Shown here: positions 11,201 through 25,800 of the stretch, piece by piece
Position numbering within the stretch: the stretch's first letter is position 1
Layout of the letters: every line of letters starts with the position of its first letter
NCBI GenBank assembly: GCA_032622095.1
Contig: CP136063.1
Span: 117,942,723 to 118,006,722, forward strand
Direction: 5' to 3'
Length of the DNA: 64,000 nucleotides
Source of the DNA: Siphonodentalium dalli
Taxonomy: Eukaryota > Mollusca > Scaphopoda > Gadilida > Siphonodentaliidae
Made by a program: the position numbers and the translations under genes
The notes under the pieces: model-generated
The model's database searches: none
The model's input: the letters and a program-made list of their open reading frames with translations, nothing else
Told to the model about the DNA's origin: nothing

Positions 11201-14200
11201 ACATTAATAGAAAGTCAAACGGCTTCATTTTATTGGTGTTTTTGAATGTCGTAGCCCATCAACGCGTGAATTAGAGGCAAGGTTTCACAGTAAATACTGT
11301 CCAATATGTCATTCACTGAAATGACACGTGACCTATTTTTGTTTGCAGTATGAAGAATCATCCTAGCTCCTATTCATCGAGAATCATAAAATTCTAGTAT
11401 TTCGACATGTACGTCAGGGGAATAAAAAACAATAACTTGCTTCCGATCGAAGCATGCTGCATTGTCTGCATGTAACAGCACACCTGTTTCCCTTTCCTCA
11501 TGGTAACATACTAGCAAGAGATCAGGAACTAACTCTAAGCGAACGTCGCCATTCACGGACCGTATCACGTGACATTCGACCCAATGCAAACATAATTCAG
11601 TGTTTTTGAAACAGCATATAGATTCAGCACTCGACCATTCATGAAAAAATAGAAGCATGTCAAGAAGTCTTTGTTATCACCACCTAATAAATATGTGGCA
11701 TTGTCTAGAACTGTGTCATGGACACAGAATATGTGAAGCCTTGCATGAATACCAGGATTGTATTCTCGGGTTGCAGGAAAAAGGTAGCATAATGACTTAT
11801 TCTGAAAAAGAATTGCAATGTATCATACTATGCAACAACTTCAACAATCTACTAATATCAATGATGACCCACTTACATCCTGCCCAAGTATTTGTATGTA
11901 CTTTATGTGACAATCGACATGTATTCAAGTCGATGAATTACGATAAATTTTCTCCTGTTGTAAAACGAGAACAATAACACCAAATGCAGACTTCTGAAGC
12001 AACACTTTTTTCGTGCAAACTATCAGGCAACTACTTGACACAATAACTCACACCCATTCTGGAATGCCATGTCCTTATAACCCTATGCAAATTGTGCTCC
12101 ATATATAGCCCTACGTTGTGTGGCATATATAACCATAGCCCATCTATAATGCACGAGATTCATGATTATGGTTATATGATAACACTAGGCATAGCGATAT
12201 GAGTTGTCCCTAAAGTATGTCCCTTTACCTATTGCCCGTTTGAGTGTCATGTAAATAATGTTATGACCTGGACGCAGAGCGGGAACGGTCAGCACCAAGA
12301 TGCACATGCATAAGAACGAATCTATAACCAATGATGTAGCAAGATTCAGGCGTAATCATGATCGGCCAGTCCACTCTCATTGTCGCTTTCATGCCCGTCG
12401 GGTTCGTAGCATAGATCAACGCCATACTACTATTATAATATTTGTATTGTTAACAAATCCAAATGATTTCAGTTGACCCAGAATATACCCACAAGCTGGG
12501 CAGAACCATAATAATAATAATAATAAATAGTTTTTATATAGCGCTTTATCCCATATGGCCCAGAGCGCTTACATTCCTACAGTACCCTGCCCTCTATCAC
12601 ACGTGATATACATACATCTATACACACCACATACCTATAGATATACACATACATCAAAATAATTAAACAACATCTGAGGTAACTTCCCCATAGTGAGCAC
12701 AGAATAATTCACTCTTTAACAAAGTTTTGAATTCGGTCAGAGAGTTTGCAAATCTTGTGTCGTGTCTCAGTGAGTTCCAAACATTTGGCGCATACGAATC
12801 AAATGCTCTATCGCCATAAGTTTTTTAATTTTTTGATGGAATATCCATTAGAGCTTGTGCCTTTGACCTCAGATTCGTAGGTGGAACATACATACTTAAA
12901 AGTTTATCAAAATATTGAGGCAATACAGGGAGAACACTTGAACTAGATTCTGATTTTTTATAACAGAATGACGCACACTTGTAGTCTATGCGTGCACGAA
13001 TAGGAAGGTAGTGTAGTTCTTGTAACAATGGTGTTACATGTGAAAATTTTGGTTTGCGGGAAACAATCCTTGCAGCAACATAACAGCTAAATAGAGTCAA
13101 AATGTTTCCTAAAAATCCTATATAGTACTGAACCTTTTGACATGCAGTGTATCGGATCGCCCCTGGTGGCCCGGTCCATCCCCCTTGCTATTATATAATC
13201 AAGTCATTGGAGTTCTGCTTGTCTCCCTCAATGTCTGGCTAAAATTACCCCGCAACATAAGTACCGGTATAGAAATCATAGTTACCGTGCATGAGATATA
13301 TGAGTTTTATGGGTTTATATGGGATTGGTTTTCCATGACGGCCATCGGTGGTCGCTGCATGAGGGGCCCGAAAGTCCTACACATCAACAACGCATCAATG
13401 ACACATCATCCCTATCCAATTGCAGTTATGGAACTATACTGCGATTTGCAATTGGCTACAATGATTTATGCGAATTGTTGTTATTTGGCCGCCGACATGT
13501 CAGGATGTACTGGTGTATGAAATGTGAGGATATCTGCATGGTATAACCGAAGTAGTGCCAATTTTGACTTAAATGGCCACCCTGAGGACTTGCACAGTTA
13601 TTGGGCATTTTCGTCAATGAATTACTCATCTCAATACATGAGTTGAGACAAGATATTGGAGTTCTTTAGTTTGTTGAGGAGCACCAGTGAATGCATTTCT
13701 TAATGAACAATTCCTTATCCCCATATGACGAACCCAGTTAAATTTGTGTTGGTAAGTTTGAAAATCTTCGATGTTGGTGGCCGTTTTGGACGCCATCTTA
13801 AAACAATTATCAAATATGAAGTGTCCGAAGCTGTATATATCGTCATTTGTGTCTAGTGTCACAAAATGCGCCACAAAATAAGAAAATAACTCCCTGTAAA
13901 CGTGAGTCTCACTCAGCCTTTGATAGCCATTTGTGACCAGTTGAAATATATATATATAATCGGCTTTGCACAATAATTAAAATAAAAATTGAAAAAATAT
14001 GAAATAGTTGACAAAAAAGTTATCATGTGAGGTTTTATGAATTTACAAATTCTGGACCAGTAGCCTCGTGTGATTTGTCCATACCCCTATACAAATTTAA
14101 TCACAATGTTGTAAAATTTTGAGAAATTAGTAAAAATTACCATTTTTCACCATTTTCCCCCAAATTTTCATCTTAGAGCACGTTCGGAGAAGGTTGTTTA

Positions 14201-17200
14201 TAATTCCCCTTCATCTGTCTCTGCGTTGTTTCTATTTTATGCCCCTAAAGCCTTCTTTGCATGCGGCATTCTAAGTTAGAATGCCGCATGCAAAGAAGGC
14301 TTTTTTCTAAGTGTAAACTATACAATTCATTTTTCTAAGAAAATTATATTTTAGTGGGTGGGGTTTAAGTTTATGCCCACAGCGCATTTTCACAGAAATA
14401 TAATTGGCATTCCATCATCCAAATTGTTTTGCTAGGTCTTTGGGGCAATTTATTAGACATGTTGTCCGTCAATAGCCCATGTGTTTCACAAGTTATAGCC
14501 AAGTATATGTGACACTATTTTTCAAATTCCAAGCATTTTTTCGCAATTTCAAAATTTTTATCGCATTTTTTTCGAACTAGCTTATACATTGGTCCAGTGT
14601 TGTGTCACATGTTGTTTTATGGTGATATATATTTTTTTTTTTTCATCATTAATATAAACGATGTCTTGTTCACTTTATAACCACAGTCATTTTTCTATAC
14701 GCTGACACTTGTACTCGAAGAAAGTTTTATTTTATATTAGGGGTAGGAGTTGTCTTCCCAGAAAAATCTACTTTGGGACACATTCTGAAGCGGGCAACAA
14801 GCAAAATTGGATGCGTCATATATTTACCTTTAATTTGATATATAAAAACCTTTGTTGGAGGGGGGGGGGGGGGGGGGGTGCAGCCAACTTCTAAACTGGA
14901 GGCGTTATGTGAATTGGCCCACGGACTAGGTGTCCCTAAAAATCTTTGGATTCTTCCCTGACCAGAGAGTAAGTAACCAACCAATGGTTACTAAGGATAT
15001 TCTACGTTACAAACCAAAAATATCTTATAACCTTGTGTTGTATTCGCCTCTTACCTCCAGATGTCTCAGGTACTTCAAGACCTCTGTCCATACATTAATG
15101 TTCATATGGACATCCTGCATTTATTGTGATGGTATGGTGATAGACCAGTTTGGGGAAATTAATTCCACACATAGTAGGAATCATCTACCTACATACCAGA
15201 GGTGTCATTCTTTTTGGACAATTAAAGCTGTTTCTATGAGTGTTTTGTATAACAACTCGAGCATCATTTGCTGAATTACAATGTCCTTTGGTATATTGTA
15301 AATAGACCAGTATATGGGTGAGGCTGTCCATATATGATGGATTTTTTTCATACATATAATCAGAGTTATCACCTTGATGGCCTATATTATTTTAACAAAA
15401 TTTACTTAGAGGCATGAACATAATGTCTACTAACATACTATCTTGACAAATACCACATTTGGCATTGCACTACTATAATTACTACATAGTTTTAATTAAT
15501 CAATTAATTTCAATTATTGGCAGGTTTGAAGATCTGGGTTATTACTGGGAGATTAGTTGTCATATGTGCAAGGACTTAATGGAATGTGTCTATAGGAGGG
15601 ATTTCCTGGAGGAATTTGACAATCACCTCCACAGTTGCTATATGAAGCTCATAGCAATTTATCAACAAACATGTATTAACCAATCCAACCGAGAAATGCC
15701 ATCTCCAGCTCCAGCAGACTATACTGAGAACATGTTACAGTATTTGAAACTTTGGTTGGTTAAAAAGAGCCCGGTATATAGTTCTGGATATTTAAGACCA
15801 GAAATGTTCCCTGTAAGTATGATTTATTAATCAAAATTATGGAACTTTTCTCTATTGTTATTCAAACTAAATATGTGCAGCTGCCTATTTCAACTTTTAA
15901 AACATTTTTTGCAACATATGTAATTGTCCTATAGAAATCACCTGTGTCCGTACATCCATCCGGCCATCCATCCGTCCTCCATCCCAGCTCAGGTTTCCGG
16001 ATGATAACTTTAGTTATAATTATTCAACTGTTGAATTTGGTATATGGATTGCTCACATGAAAATACAGGTCAGTTTGAATATGGGTGAGGTCCGTCCATT
16101 TTTACCGGAGTTATGCCCCTTGTCTTAGAATTTGCTGATTATTACAAAATGAGTCCAGACCTAATTTACAGGACAAGTTTTGTAATTTTCGCTATAAACT
16201 GGGGACTCGTAGATTCTATTTATTCTACTTGATCCAAATCCTCCATAAAACATACTTTTATAATCAATAAATGGGATGTGAAAGTTAACAATGGCTAATT
16301 ATTTTTTAACATCAATAATTTAAATTATTGATATAAATAAATAAAATTAGAACTCAACAAAATAGCATCTTGGATATTCACAGGATCCTTCCTTTTGACC
16401 ACTTTTACTGAAATCCGTCAAATTAGTGATATGAAATCAAAAATGTGATATAAAATAACTATTATTTATTGATATCACAAAATGAATATATGATGTCACT
16501 AAAATCTAATATATGATATCACAAAATACTGAAAATAGTAAGCATTTAGAGATATCAATAATTATACCTCCTGCGACGAATTATGGGGGGGGGGGGGGGG
16601 GTGTATACTGGAATCAGCTTGTCCGTTCGTCTGTTCATCAGTTTTCCCATAGATATACTTGTGGGGTGAATTTGGGTATTTCAGGAGTTTTTCAATTACT
16701 TGTGAGGTGAGTTGATCACTTGTGAGGTGCAGCTCACAAGTAGGTCATTTTCAATGCGTCTAATGCACCCCAGAAGGAAATATGGACTTCACATTTTGTC
16801 CATTTCAAACGGACGGTATCATCCAATCAAATCATTGCATTTTCTGCATCCCACAAGTTTGTTTTGTACCTATCTATATCATATAGTTCAGTCAAAAAAA
16901 AAGACACATGGCTCAACCTGGACAAAATTTTACAGAATTTATTTCATTTTTAATGTGTGCAGGGGCCTCTTGCTGACCACATGTCAAATGTTTGCTGTGA
17001 GATCTATGTGCAAAGTATTGAAATTGCCATCATTTCTCGCAGGGACCATAACCATAGTTACTTTCGATTTGTTCAGGCATAAGGGAAATTAAAAATATCC
17101 CAACAAGAAGTGTATTTAAAAAGTGATGACATATGATATATCAAACGAAAGCGGGTGAATTTTTCTATACATTAAATTACGTGTGATTGTGAGTTTCATA

Positions 17201-20200
17201 TATCAAGGTCAAACAGGTAAAAATGTAGAGTACAATATGAAAAGCCATTTCCTGAACCTATACAACTAGTCCAGGATATATTGTTGATCTTTGCAACACA
17301 TGTATCAAGTTCACCCCACCCATTTTCTTCCTTTTGGTATTTCTTACTTGTTTCCAGATGCTAACAAGAGCAAAGTGGCTGCATAATCTCCAGACAAGAT
17401 GGCCTCCATCATTGCGGTCATTTTATTTGATATTCACCAGATCTCTTATAGATCCCCAGTATTATAGTACATAGAGTGTCATATGCGGTCGTACTTTCAT
17501 CCGATTTGCCAGACATATACACGACCTTTAGAACTGTGCTAAAAATCATACACCGAATTCCAATATGGCAGCCAAGATGGCGGCAAAATAAGAAATTTAC
17601 TCTAAACTTTAAACATTTCACAATATATTGTTACTCCTTGTGTATATATGTGTATGGGTTTACTGAGGCAAGTTTTCCTTAAACATTTTAGTTGGTGAAT
17701 ATTCGTCCCAACTCAAGATGGCATCCAATACGGCAACAATAAATTGAAAATGGGGAATATGAAATAAGGTTACAAACCAGAGCTGTTAATTTTTTTAAAT
17801 GGTCATCTGTGGGATTTTTGTAGGAGGGACCACCTCCAATATGCGAATGTATTTACTGTTTATTGACTGTTTTATTCTATATATCAACTACAATGGGCGA
17901 TCACCTGTTAAACGCGACCGCAACCACCTAATTTTTGGTTCAAAACACAAATTCCACCTGTGTTGAGAGACCACCAACAATTAGAAAGAAGCAGACACTT
18001 CGTCAAAATATGTAAAAATACGTAGAATTCCACCAGATACAGCCGGATATGTGCGAAACCGAAAGTAAAAAATCTGAATAACTACAAAATTGACTCATCT
18101 TGCAGTTTAACACCCAAAAGAAATGGACACATTCCACCATCTATCAACAAATTTTAAGAAGCAGAAAGTTCGTTTAAAATAAGTAAAAACGGAACCAGAA
18201 TTACACAGGTAACAATTGGACATGAGTGAAACCGAAAGAACTAAATGGACTCGTCTATAGAGTTTTACCTACAAATGAAATGGACACATCTGTTCGCATG
18301 GTTTGTGACTGAGTAGTTATTTAAGTTGTGTTATTAAATTTATTGTTTATACTTTTACGACAGCCTGCATGGCTACGAAGGGGTGTGGAAATTAATTAGT
18401 CTCAGTTAGTACAGCTGATTAGTACTGAATGATGATGAATTTGAAATTACTCTTGATGTTACCGACCACCAGTGCATCTGCACAATGCTGGAGAATTGGG
18501 TGGTCTTCCTTATTTTGGAGGTTTTGTCCATAGCAATCCGGGAGTCTCATGGACAATCCGTGAAACTTAACAGCTCTGTTACACACTGATCAGATATGAT
18601 ATGCATCTTGGTACAACATTTGGCCCGATATCATCTTTTAGAAAATGGTGAAATAAAATTGGAAAATTACAATATCGTGCAATACCTGTCAAAATCAACT
18701 GTTCGCGATGAATATTAAAGGGGTATTCCCCTCACATTTAAAAAAATTAAATCTTTAATCTCACAAACCAAAAACATTGTATTTGATATATATAGAATAT
18801 GTAGCTAGTGTCGTCGCTTAAATTGTTTATGTCCGTGAGGGGGATTTGAGCATCTAATGGGCGAGGCTCTGCCGAGTCCAATAGATGCCAAATCCCCCGA
18901 GCGGACATAAACATTTTAAGCGACGACATTAGCTACATATTTTATTTATCCATCGCACAAAACTTGCCTTTTGTGAGGTAAATCTGTCATTTTCCTCAGT
19001 TTTACATTCGTTACTTCGATGACGCCATTACATTTATTAGGTCAAGCAAACCAATTAGCATTCATGACGTGGGAAAACCGGAGTGCAGCTTAGAGCGAAA
19101 TAGTTTGTTGGCATTTTTACATTTATTATCAGCAGACCTTGTTCTGAGGATTTATAGATGTTTTAGAACTAAAATATATATCATTTTCGAATTATTTTAG
19201 TGAATTATACACGATAAAAACGTTCTGAAATCCCAATGACGTCATTAAGGCCGGTTGACATCCCTAGTTACCTGCGCAATTTGCATATCAAATTACGTCA
19301 TAAAAGTAGTACTAAACATAATAAAGCTATAAATGGGAATAAAATAAAGTAACACCATTTAAGACTCATTTGAGTTTTTAAAAAACACGAGCTTTTGGCT
19401 ATCTAGTAGCCTTTATCAAGTATGACAAAAAATATCTATATATATATTTATTAGGTCAACATAGCTTTATTAGCTCAACTTCATATATAACTTCAGAGTG
19501 ACCTATAGATGAGAGCTATTTATATATATATACTTTCTAACTTTTGTCAAAAAAAAAGAGATATACATGTCACAATATATATATAGATATTTTTTGTCCA
19601 AAAAAAAGAGATATACATGTCACAGAGTAGTAATCACCAGGTCAAAGATTGTAAATAACTAGATATAAGGCCAATTGAGTAGTAATCACCAGGTCAAAGA
19701 TTGCTGCCAAAATGGCGATGGGAATGTAAAAATATAATCAATTTTTTTTAACTTTCTAACTTTTGTCCAAAAAAAAGAGATATACATGTCACAGAGTAGT
19801 AATCACCAGGTCAAAGATTGCTGCCAAAATGGCGATGGGAATGTAAAAATATAATTAATTTTTTTTAACTTCTAACTTTTGTCCAAAAAAAAGAGATATA
19901 CATGTCACAGAAAACAAGTCATTATATTAAATGTGATGCATAATAAAGCTATGTTGACCTAATAAAGCTACATTGACGTAATAAACGTAACGTTTATTAG
20001 GCAGGCTTTATGTAGTCAATAGACGTATGTGAACAGTGGATAAATATATATATACAGTCTTGGACACAAGCACAAATAGATGCAAGTAAATAACTAGATA
20101 TAAGGCCAATTGAGTAGTAATCACCAGGTCAAAGATTGCTGCCAAAATGGCGATGGGAATGTAAAAATATAATCAATTTTTTTTAACTTTCTAATGTTTG

Positions 20201-22829
20201 TCAAAAAAAAAGAGATATACATGTCACAGAAAACAAGTCAGATTTATATTCATATTCAAACCTTTATTAGCTCAACTTCATATCTAACTTCAGAGTGACC
20301 TATAGATGAGAGCTATTTTTCTGAATTTCGATGAAAAACATGGCCACCAGCAGCTATCTTGGATTTAAAATTTGAATCCATCGGCACAACCTATAGCCCG
20401 TATCTATAGCCAGATCATTTTTAGATCAACCTTACAAAGTAAAGTTTGAGCTATTGCCATTGGGTGGTGTCCGGACATCCATCAACAATATTCTTTGGCA
20501 TGCCCTACAGGCTGCATCTCTCATCTGATCTTCATCAAACTTCATATGTTGCTTCAGGGTGACCAAAAGATGGGAGCTATCAAATTTTTCCGAATTTCAA
20601 TGATAAACATGGCCACCAGCAGCCATCTTGGATTTCAAATTTGAATCCACTGGCACATACTATAGGAATCAGGGAGCTAAATGTGTTCTAGAGTCGGGGA
20701 GCGAGTACACCGTGGAACCCTAAAGGTGAAGGTAACTGAAGAATGACCTTCACCTGATACATGCGACACGTTATTAAAGGATGACATCGCGTTTATTTGA
20801 TTTGTACATAATATCTAAATAATTTAAACGGGTGAATGGATGGGGGAACGGATTTTTGTGAGCGGGAAATGTATTTAACTAGCTGTTGTAGATCTGGGTT
20901 TTTCCAGATCAAATTTGGCTGTGAGATAGCCCTGTCGTACACTTGGGGATTTATTTTAAAAAGTAAACACATGACCTATGATTTTTCTTGCATTTTCGTG
21001 ATCAACTGGTGTCAATCTAGCTGGGTAAACATCACTGGTATGGCCTGCAGGCTTCAATTCAGCGAATTTGGCCGAAACGTTAACACTGTCGCCTATGGGA
21101 AACCATTTAGTTCCGTGATTCCTATAAGAAAAATTTGAATTTTACGAAATTTCACGTCTCACCGTGATAAGTTGTTATTTCCATATTTTCTTATTTTCAA
21201 ATGATGATGACCACATTTTGGACAGATTTAAAGAAGAAACGCATGGATTCGCCTGTAGATAGTAAAGAAAGTGATAAATCTGGTAATTTTGCATGGATGT
21301 CAGGTACCATTAGGGGGTAAGGGGGTCTAAAGCCCCCTCCCCACAATTTTGAGGAGTGTTAGCCCCCCCCCCCCCCCCATTGGGAAAATGTGTCATTTGA
21401 CCCAATTAAGCTTTTCCGGCACCCAGTAGCCTTATCTGGGACGTAGCCCCACCCCAAGTCGGGGGGGGGGGGGGGGGGGGGGGGGGGGGTGATGGCATCA
21501 CCACTAGAGTAACTGTCGTGCAAAACTGTCATGGCAGCTTTGTTAAACAGACAGTATGCCCTGCCATCTGGTAAAATTTCATGCCTGAGGCTGTGTCTGA
21601 TGTTGTATCATAATGTTTCGATATTTAAATTGACTTATGGTTGCTTTACATTGCTATTGAAATATTTTTAATTTTTATTTTCTGTTAATTTTGGTAAATA
21701 TTTATTATAAATTGCCAAATTCTGCATGAAAAGGGTTTAAAATTGGACAATATAGCCCTCTCAAAATGTATATTAACATTTCCTCTTCAATTTAGTAATA
21801 TTATGGTATATAAGGACATACTTCAGTTATACAAGATGCATTAGCTAGTAAAATTGAAAAAAAAAGCAAAATTTTTTGGCTTTATTTTGAGGATTGACAC
21901 TAATTTTCAGGATGCCTCATATTGGAAAAATAAACAACTACTGCTCAATATAATCCATTTTTGATTTCAGTAAGGTCTATATTTTGATAAAATACTATAA
22001 GAAACGCTGTTATTCACACATATACATATATATAGGAATCAGGGAGCTAAATGTGTTCTAGAGTCGGGGAGCGAGTACACCGTGGAACCCTAAAGGTGAA
22101 GGTAACTGAAGAATGACCTTCACCTGATACATGCGACACGTTATTAAAGGATGACATCGCGTTTATTTGATTTGTACATAATATCTAAATAATTTAAACG
22201 GGTGAATGGATGGGGGAACGGATTTTTGTGAGCGGGAAATGTATTTAACTAGCTGTTGTAGATCTGGGTTTTTCCAGATCAAATTTGGCTGTGAGATAGC
22301 CCTGTCGTACACTTGGGGATTTATTTTAAAAAGTAAACACATGACCTATGATTTTTCTTGCATTTTCGTGATCAACTGGTGTCAATCTAGCTGGGTAAAC
22401 ATCACTGGTATGGCCTGCAGGCTTCAATTCAGCGAATTTGGCCGAAACGTTAACACTGTCGCCTATGGGAAACCATTTAGTTCCGTGATTCCTATAAGAA
22501 AAATTTGAATTTTACGAAATTTCACGTCTCACCGTGATAAGTTGTTATTTCCATATTTTCTTATTTTCAAATGATGATGACCACATTTTGGACAGATTTA
22601 AAGAAGAAACGCATGGATTCGCCTGTAGATAGTAAAGAAAGTGATAAATCTGGTAATTTTGCATGGATGTCAGGTACCATTAGGGGGTAAGGGGGTCTAA
22701 AGCCCCCTCCCCACAATTTTGAGGAGTGTTAGCCCCCCCCCCCCCCCCATTGGGAAAATGTGTCATTTGACCCAATTAAGCTTTTCCGGCACCCAGTAGC
22801 CTTATCTGGGACGTAGCCCCACCCCAAGT

Positions 22830-22861
<32 letters not shown>

Positions 22862-25800
22862 GATGGCATCACCACTAGAGTAACTGTCGTGCAAAACTGT
22901 CATGGCAGCTTTGTTAAACAGACAGTATGCCCTGCCATCTGGTAAAATTTCATGCCTGAGGCTGTGTCTGATGTTGTATCATAATGTTTCGATATTTAAA
23001 TTGACTTATGGTTGCTTTACATTGCTATTGAAATATTTTTAATTTTTATTTTCTGTTAATTTTGGTAAATATTTATTATAAATTGCCAAATTCTGCATGA
23101 AAAGGGTTTAAAATTGGACAATATAGCCCTCTCAAAATGTATATTAACATTTCCTCTTCAATTTAGTAATATTATGGTATATAAGGACATACTTCAGTTA
23201 TACAAGATGCATTAGCTAGTAAAATTGAAAAAAAAAGCAAAATTTTTTGGCTTTATTTTGAGGATTGACACTAATTTTCAGGATGCCTCATATTGGAAAA
23301 ATAAACAACTACTGCTCAATATAATCCATTTTTGATTTCAGTAAGGTCTATATTTTGATAAAATACTATAAGAAACGCTGTTATTCACACATATACATAT
23401 ATATAGGAATCAGGGAGCTAAATGTGTTCTAGAGTCGGGGAGCGAGTACACCGTGGAACCCTAAAGGTGAAGGTAACTGAAGAATGACCTTCACCTGATA
23501 CATGCGACACGTTATTAAAGGATGACATCGCGTTTATTTGATTTGTACATAATATCTAAATAATTTAAACGGGTGAATGGATGGGGGAACGGATTTTTGT
23601 GAGCGGGAAATGTATTTAACTAGCTGTTGTAGATCTGGGTTTTTCCAGATCAAATTTGGCTGTGAGATAGCCCTGTCGTACACTTGGGGATTTATTTTAA
23701 AAAGTAAACACATGACCTATGATTTTTCTTGCATTTTCGTGATCAACTGGTGTCAATCTAGCTGGGTAAACATCACTGGTATGGCCTGCAGGCTTCAATT
23801 CAGCGAATTTGGCCGAAACGTTAACACTGTCGCCTATGGGAAACCATTTAGTTCCGTGATTCCTATAGCCTGTATTTATGGCTGGATCATTAGCTCAAAT
23901 TTACTTGTAAATTTTGAGCTATTGTCATGGCTTGGTCTCCGTCGTGCGTGTTTGTAGATTCCGTCAACAATTAGCACAAGCTACAGGTCGGATCATTACC
24001 TTTGGTCGGATCATTGTGAAATTTGTCATGGCTGTTGACATTGACATGTAGATGGGAACGAGTCATTTTGGGGTCATTCGGCAAAAAACATGGCCGCTAG
24101 TGGCCTTCTTGGATTTCAAAATTCAATCCATTAGCACGGGCTACAGGTCGGAATGTTCATCTGATCATCACAAGATTTGTCGTGGAAGTTAATATTGACA
24201 TATAGATGGGAACGAGTTATTGTTGGGTCATTCGGCCATAAAACATGGCCACCAGCAGTCATCTTGGATTTTACTCTCTGCATGACTCAATCTTTTGACA
24301 CGGGCTGCAGATCATACCTTTGGTCGGATCATCATGAAATTTGTCATGAATGTTAACATTGACATGTAGATGGTAACTAGTCAGTTTGGGGTCATTCGGC
24401 AGAAAAACATGGGCGCCAGAGTCCATTTTGGATTTAAATATTCAATCCTTTAGCATGGCTACAGACCGAACTGTTTGTCTTATCATCATGAAATTTGTCA
24501 AGGATGTTAATATTGACATGTAGATGGGAACCAGTTGCCATAAAACATGGCTGCCAACAGCCATTCTGGATTTAACTCTGCATGAATAAATCCTTTGGCA
24601 CACACTACAGTCCACTTCCCTCATCCGATCATCACCAAACTTCATATTGATCTTGAATATTGATCTTGATATTGATCGACTAGATGGGTGCTATCAAATG
24701 TTATTGATATATTCTTTGGAAAACATAGCTGCCAGTGGCCATCTTAGATTTTATTTTATAAATATCTCTTATTGTTGATAATCTAGTATTACTTAGACAT
24801 TTCAACTTTCCGCATTCCTAATCACTCCATTGACTGTAAAACATTAAATTATTCCCTTTCCAAGTTGAGCTACAGTATCATTGACACTTTCGTTGCCTAT
24901 TCTGTATGTCTGTTTCTTTTGAATAATAGAATATGTTTACACCTAATCAAACTAAAGTTGGTTTAAATGTGGTAAATTCACTGATAGATTCTTTCCCTTC
25001 TGTCAAATCTTCTGCAGGCCTGGGATGCAGTATTATGTTGTGAGACTCTATCAGAGGATGTGAACAGAATTGTTGAATCAACTGTAACTAACACATTGAC
25101 AGAACTTGTGAGTATTAATGTCTTTGTATATTCAATTTTTGCATCAGCATCAAAACTTGAGGTTTATTGTATTACATATGTTATATGTCAGTCCTGGTGA
25201 TTTGTTTGTTTTGTTGTTTAACTCTTTTGATGCCAAATGTGCATTTATGCGAATTATCCATTCGACGCCAATCGTGCATAATTTGGGGGTGTCCGTCCCT
25301 AGGCTTGGTTGTGTAACTTTGTGAAGACAGGCACACCTGATTGTCTATTTGTTGTCTATCGATGAACCTTATATAACAATATTATGGTGTAAATTGTGTT
25401 ATTGTTGGGAATTGTCAAAATAATTTCATTCTACGGTCTATTTGAGTAGTATTTACTGCAATAGAATTAATGGATGATATCCACATATGACTGGCAAGGG
25501 TGTATCTAGTTGTATAACAATGTGTAGCTAGGGGAGATATGAGGGTTTATGATTACTCCAAATACTGGAAAACGATATCTGGGGTGGATAGTTTGAATTC
25601 ATATCATTTCAAACAAGCTTATTATGCCCCAGACTCCGATAGGAGGTTCAGGGCATATAGCTGGGGACTCCATCGGTCTGGTCCCATCCCATCCCATCCC
25701 GCCCCGGCCCGTCCATCCAAACATATCACAGGTTGGGGAAAGGATACCGACATACTACTGGTTTCGTCAATTAGTTTGTTCCAGAGTTACGGCCCTTGAA

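Noticed and set aside
12012-13520. Small ORFs around the LINE fragment as genes
   Set aside because: Only the minus-strand frames at 12670-13125 show family motifs; the others have none.
20836-21138. Identical 100-aa ORFs in each MITE copy (also 22206 and 23577)
   Set aside because: Identical only because the DNA is triplicated; no domain, no codon pattern, and the ORF runs across the MITE end. Treated as chance.
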